This document shows positions 62,048-64,000 of a stretch of 64,000 nucleotides of DNA, in pieces. Every line of letters starts with the position of its first letter. Within the stretch, counting starts at the first letter, position 1. Location: the NCBI GenBank assembly GCA_030523775.1, contig JAUNHW010000004.1, positions 75,714-139,713 on the forward strand. Reading direction: 5' to 3'. The position numbers were made by a program, and so were the translations under genes. The notes beneath the pieces were generated by a model. It had not been told where the DNA came from. It did no database searches and was given only the letters and a program-made list of their open reading frames with translations. This DNA comes from Akkermansia sp. (lineage in GTDB: Bacteria > Verrucomicrobiota > Verrucomicrobiia > Verrucomicrobiales > Akkermansiaceae).

Positions 62048-62821
62048 ATGTGGAAACAAACGTATGCAACCGTGATGGCCTTGGTGGCGGCGGTGGGGCT
62101 GGTGTCCTGCTCCTCCACCTCGCACTTTGACCAAGTGCCCAAGAACACCGGGTTCTTCCAGCACCTGACGGAGAACAAGGACAAGGACATACCGCTGGAT
62201 GCCTACTGGGTGACCGGAATGAGCGACAAGGAATGGGACCAGCGGGTGACCGGGGAGGATGCCCGCGGAGTGAGCGTGTGCATTGCGCCCGTAACGCTGA
62301 ACTACATGGCGAACCGCCCCGCCGACAGCAAGAAGATGGCGGAGATTGTGGAGTTGAAGCAGTATTTCGACCGGGCGCTCATGAGGGAATTCCAGAAGGT
62401 GAGCACCAATCCCAAGAACCATTTTCGCCTGGCGCAGCAGGGCAGCCCCGGCGTCTACACCATGGAGACCGCCATCCTTTCCGCCAAGCCTGCGGTTATC
62501 AGCAAGAACGCAGCCGTGAAGGTGCTGGGCGAGGCGCTCGGCGCGGGCATGGTCACAAGCCACGTGCTGGGCAAGGATGAGGACAAGGGGTCCATCTGCA
62601 TCGGCACCCGCATCAAAGACCCCTCCGGCCGCGTGGTGAGCGAGAGCGCCAAGTACATGACCGGCAAGTCCAGCATCCTGGGGTACGACCTGAAGGATTA
62701 CCAGAGCTACGCCCACCACAAGGCCTGCATAGACGACTGGGCGAAGCTGGCGGCGGAGAGCTTCGTGTCCAAGTCCGACGCGAAGCTCAGCTTCCCCTGG
62801 CTCAAGCTCAACCCGTTCTAA
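62048..62821 (+). CDS. Lipoprotein, DUF3313-like
   Basis: 257 aa. Signal YATVMALVAAVGLVSCSS with lipobox (LVSC). The early segment HFDQVPKNTGFFQHL and the middle VCIAPVTLNYM with FDRALMREFQKV fit DUF3313-type envelope lipoproteins, which usually begin with a SGFL-D-like motif and have a tail about trafficking of fimbrial or export systems unknown in detail. It ends PWLKLNPF. Single gene with its own promoter; function unknown. Confidence 0.72.
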   Translation: MWKQTYATVMALVAAVGLVSCSSTSHFDQVPKNTGFFQHLTENKDKDIPLDAYWVTGMSDKEWDQRVTGEDARGVSVCIAPVTLNYMANRPADSKKMAEIVELKQYFDRALMREFQKVSTNPKNHFRLAQQGSPGVYTMETAILSAKPAVISKNAAVKVLGEALGAGMVTSHVLGKDEDKGSICIGTRIKDPSGRVVSESAKYMTGKSSILGYDLKDYQSYAHHKACIDDWAKLAAESFVSKSDAKLSFPWLKLNPF

Positions 62822-62833
62822 GGCGGGGATTCC

Positions 62834-64000
62834 CTACTTGCTGTGCACGTTGAGCATCTGGGCGTACGTGGGAACGGGCCAGAGGTCGGCGTCCACCATG
62901 GTTTCCAGCGTGTCCACGGTCTGGCGCGCGGCGTCCATGGCGGCGCGCATCTTGGCGGCATCGCAAACGGCGATGGCCTTCTCCAGGGCCTTGGCGCGCA
63001 GGGGAATCTGGTCGTAGAGCTCGCCGATGCGCGAGGCCTTGTCTGCGGCAGCCTTGAGGCCGTGCTTCACGCCGGATGCCTTGATGGCGGCCACGGTGTT
63101 GCAGATGGCGGTGAGCTGGGACTCCACGGCGGGAGCGTAGATGGTGCGCAGCATGTTGAGGCAGGTCTTGGCCTCAATGTCGATGAGCTTGATGTAGTTC
63201 TCCATGAGCACCTCCTTGCGGGCCACGGATTCCGCCTTGGTGAGCACGCCGTACTTGTCCATGAGGGCGATGGTGTCCTTGCGCACCATCACGCCCATGG
63301 CCTCCTCCGCGGATTTGATGTGGGGCAGGCCGCGGCGGGCGGCCTCCTTCACCCATTCGTCTGAGTAGCCGTTGCCGTTGAAGATGACGCGGTCGTGTTT
63401 GGTGACCATCTCGCGCAGGAGCTCTGTGACGGCATCGTTGAACCCGGGCTTTCCGGCGTGTGCTTCCAGCTTGGAGGCCACGTAGTCCAGGGATTCCGCC
63501 ACAATGGTGTTGAGGATGGTCATGGGCCAGGCGCAGGTCTGGGATGAGCCCACGCCGCGGAACTCGAACTTGTTTCCGGTGAACGCGAAGGGCGAGGTGC
63601 GGTTGCGGTCGGATGTATCCTTGGGCAGGGTGGGCAGGGTGTCCACACCCAGTTTCACCTGGCTTTTCACGGCGGAGCGCTTGGCGCCGCCCTTCTTGAT
63701 CTGCTCGATGATGTCCGTGAGCTGCTCGCCCAGGAAGATGGAGATGATGGTGGGCGGGGCCTCCTGTGCACCCAGGCGGTGGTCGTTCCCCGCCTTGGAG
63801 ATGGAGGCGCGCAGGATGTCCGCGTGCAGATCAATGGCGCGGATGACGGCGGCCAGCATGGTGAGGAAGAGCAGGTTGCTGTGCGGGGTGGTGCCGGGGC
63901 TGAACAGGGAGCCCATCTCCGGCGTGGAGAGGGACCAGTTGTTGTGCTTGCCGGAGCCGTTCACGCAGGCGTAGGGCTTCTCGTGCAGCAGGCAGACCAG
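62834..64000 (-). CDS. glnN: Glutamine synthetase type III, 3' part
   Basis: At least 389 codons in frame to the window edge, so the N-terminal part lies beyond 64000. Signatures of group III glutamine synthetase: NGSGKHNNWSLST with HEKPYACV just before it, DRNRTSPFAFTGNKFEFR, and the long C-terminal helical domain ending WPVPTYAQML. It makes glutamine from glutamate and ammonia with ATP. This large dodecameric form is typical of Bacteroidota, cyanobacteria and Verrucomicrobiota. It ends 12 bp past the convergent lipoprotein gene. Confidence 0.95.
   Translation of the reverse strand: MVCLLHEKPYACVNGSGKHNNWSLSTPEMGSLFSPGTTPHSNLLFLTMLAAVIRAIDLHADILRASISKAGNDHRLGAQEAPPTIISIFLGEQLTDIIEQIKKGGAKRSAVKSQVKLGVDTLPTLPKDTSDRNRTSPFAFTGNKFEFRGVGSSQTCAWPMTILNTIVAESLDYVASKLEAHAGKPGFNDAVTELLREMVTKHDRVIFNGNGYSDEWVKEAARRGLPHIKSAEEAMGVMVRKDTIALMDKYGVLTKAESVARKEVLMENYIKLIDIEAKTCLNMLRTIYAPAVESQLTAICNTVAAIKASGVKHGLKAAADKASRIGELYDQIPLRAKALEKAIAVCDAAKMRAAMDAARQTVDTLETMVDADLWPVPTYAQMLNVHSK

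Overview
The window looks like chromosome from a GC-rich Gram-negative bacterium, most likely a Verrucomicrobiota of the Akkermansia type. The clues are three large secreted beta-rich proteins ending in a PEP-CTERM-like tail (PEPAT, one hydrophobic helix, RRRR), RND and OprB-like outer-membrane systems, a group III glutamine synthetase, feoAB with a Cys-rich partner, and many AT-poor promoters of the form TTG(A/C)C(T/A), 16-18 bp, TA(N3)T. This is inference from gene content; no rRNA or other species marker is present.

Layout. 1-1880: tyrosine recombinase next to a 13-bp inverted repeat that frames a possible invertible segment, plus hairpin repeats. 1881-7431: GYF/DUF805 membrane protein, a PEP-CTERM protein translationally coupled to a fused CMP-sugar-synthetase-like/GT29-sialyltransferase-like enzyme, then an AT-rich islet with two orphan genes. 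7432-8159: 119-bp tandem repeat. 8160-13831: TetR-controlled YbhG/F/S/R-type exporter with two tandem operators. 13918-19132: two paralogous PEP-CTERM proteins whose last ~485 bp are identical. 19216-25422: pyrE, nagZ, a secreted IdeS-like/M3 double protease and an oxaloacetate decarboxylase-type carboxyltransferase. 25501-28316: rpmH-rnpA-yidD-yidC. 28548-35589: small genes and an RND pump whose adaptor gene is an internal tandem duplication. 35714-38631: purA, a CarA whose glutaminase triad is destroyed, and three tRNAs. 38799-45416: hemW, Sel1 protein, rubrerythrin-like protein, SurA/PpiD-like chaperone, POT transporter.

45417-48273 is the most unusual region. It has no ordinary genes but a tandem array of about ten short units. 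Each starts with a closely related promoter (TTGACT, GT-rich 16-17 bp spacer, TGTGGTA(N3)T). Several encode a 60-80 nt RNA whose two ends pair in a 7-15 bp stem around an inner hairpin and which ends in a T-run. Two leaderless GTG-started small ORFs with the same N-terminus and different C-termini are interspersed. I regard this as a candidate undescribed family of structured small RNAs or RNA/peptide cassettes.

48274-52285: sulfonate-type ABC importer in one operon with a GlcD-type FAD oxidase. 52567-57404: tRNA-Ser, tdh, yqeY-ispD-epimerase-DnaJ/Sel1 operon and a basic-tailed hypothetical protein. 57545-61808: feoA-feoB-Cys-rich protein-porin operon behind a 24-bp palindrome. 61873-64000: tRNA-Arg, a lipoprotein and the 3' part of glnN, cut by the window end.

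Across the window many start codons lie only 6-10 bases after a good -10 box, so leaderless or near-leaderless mRNAs seem common here; I used this to choose several starts.
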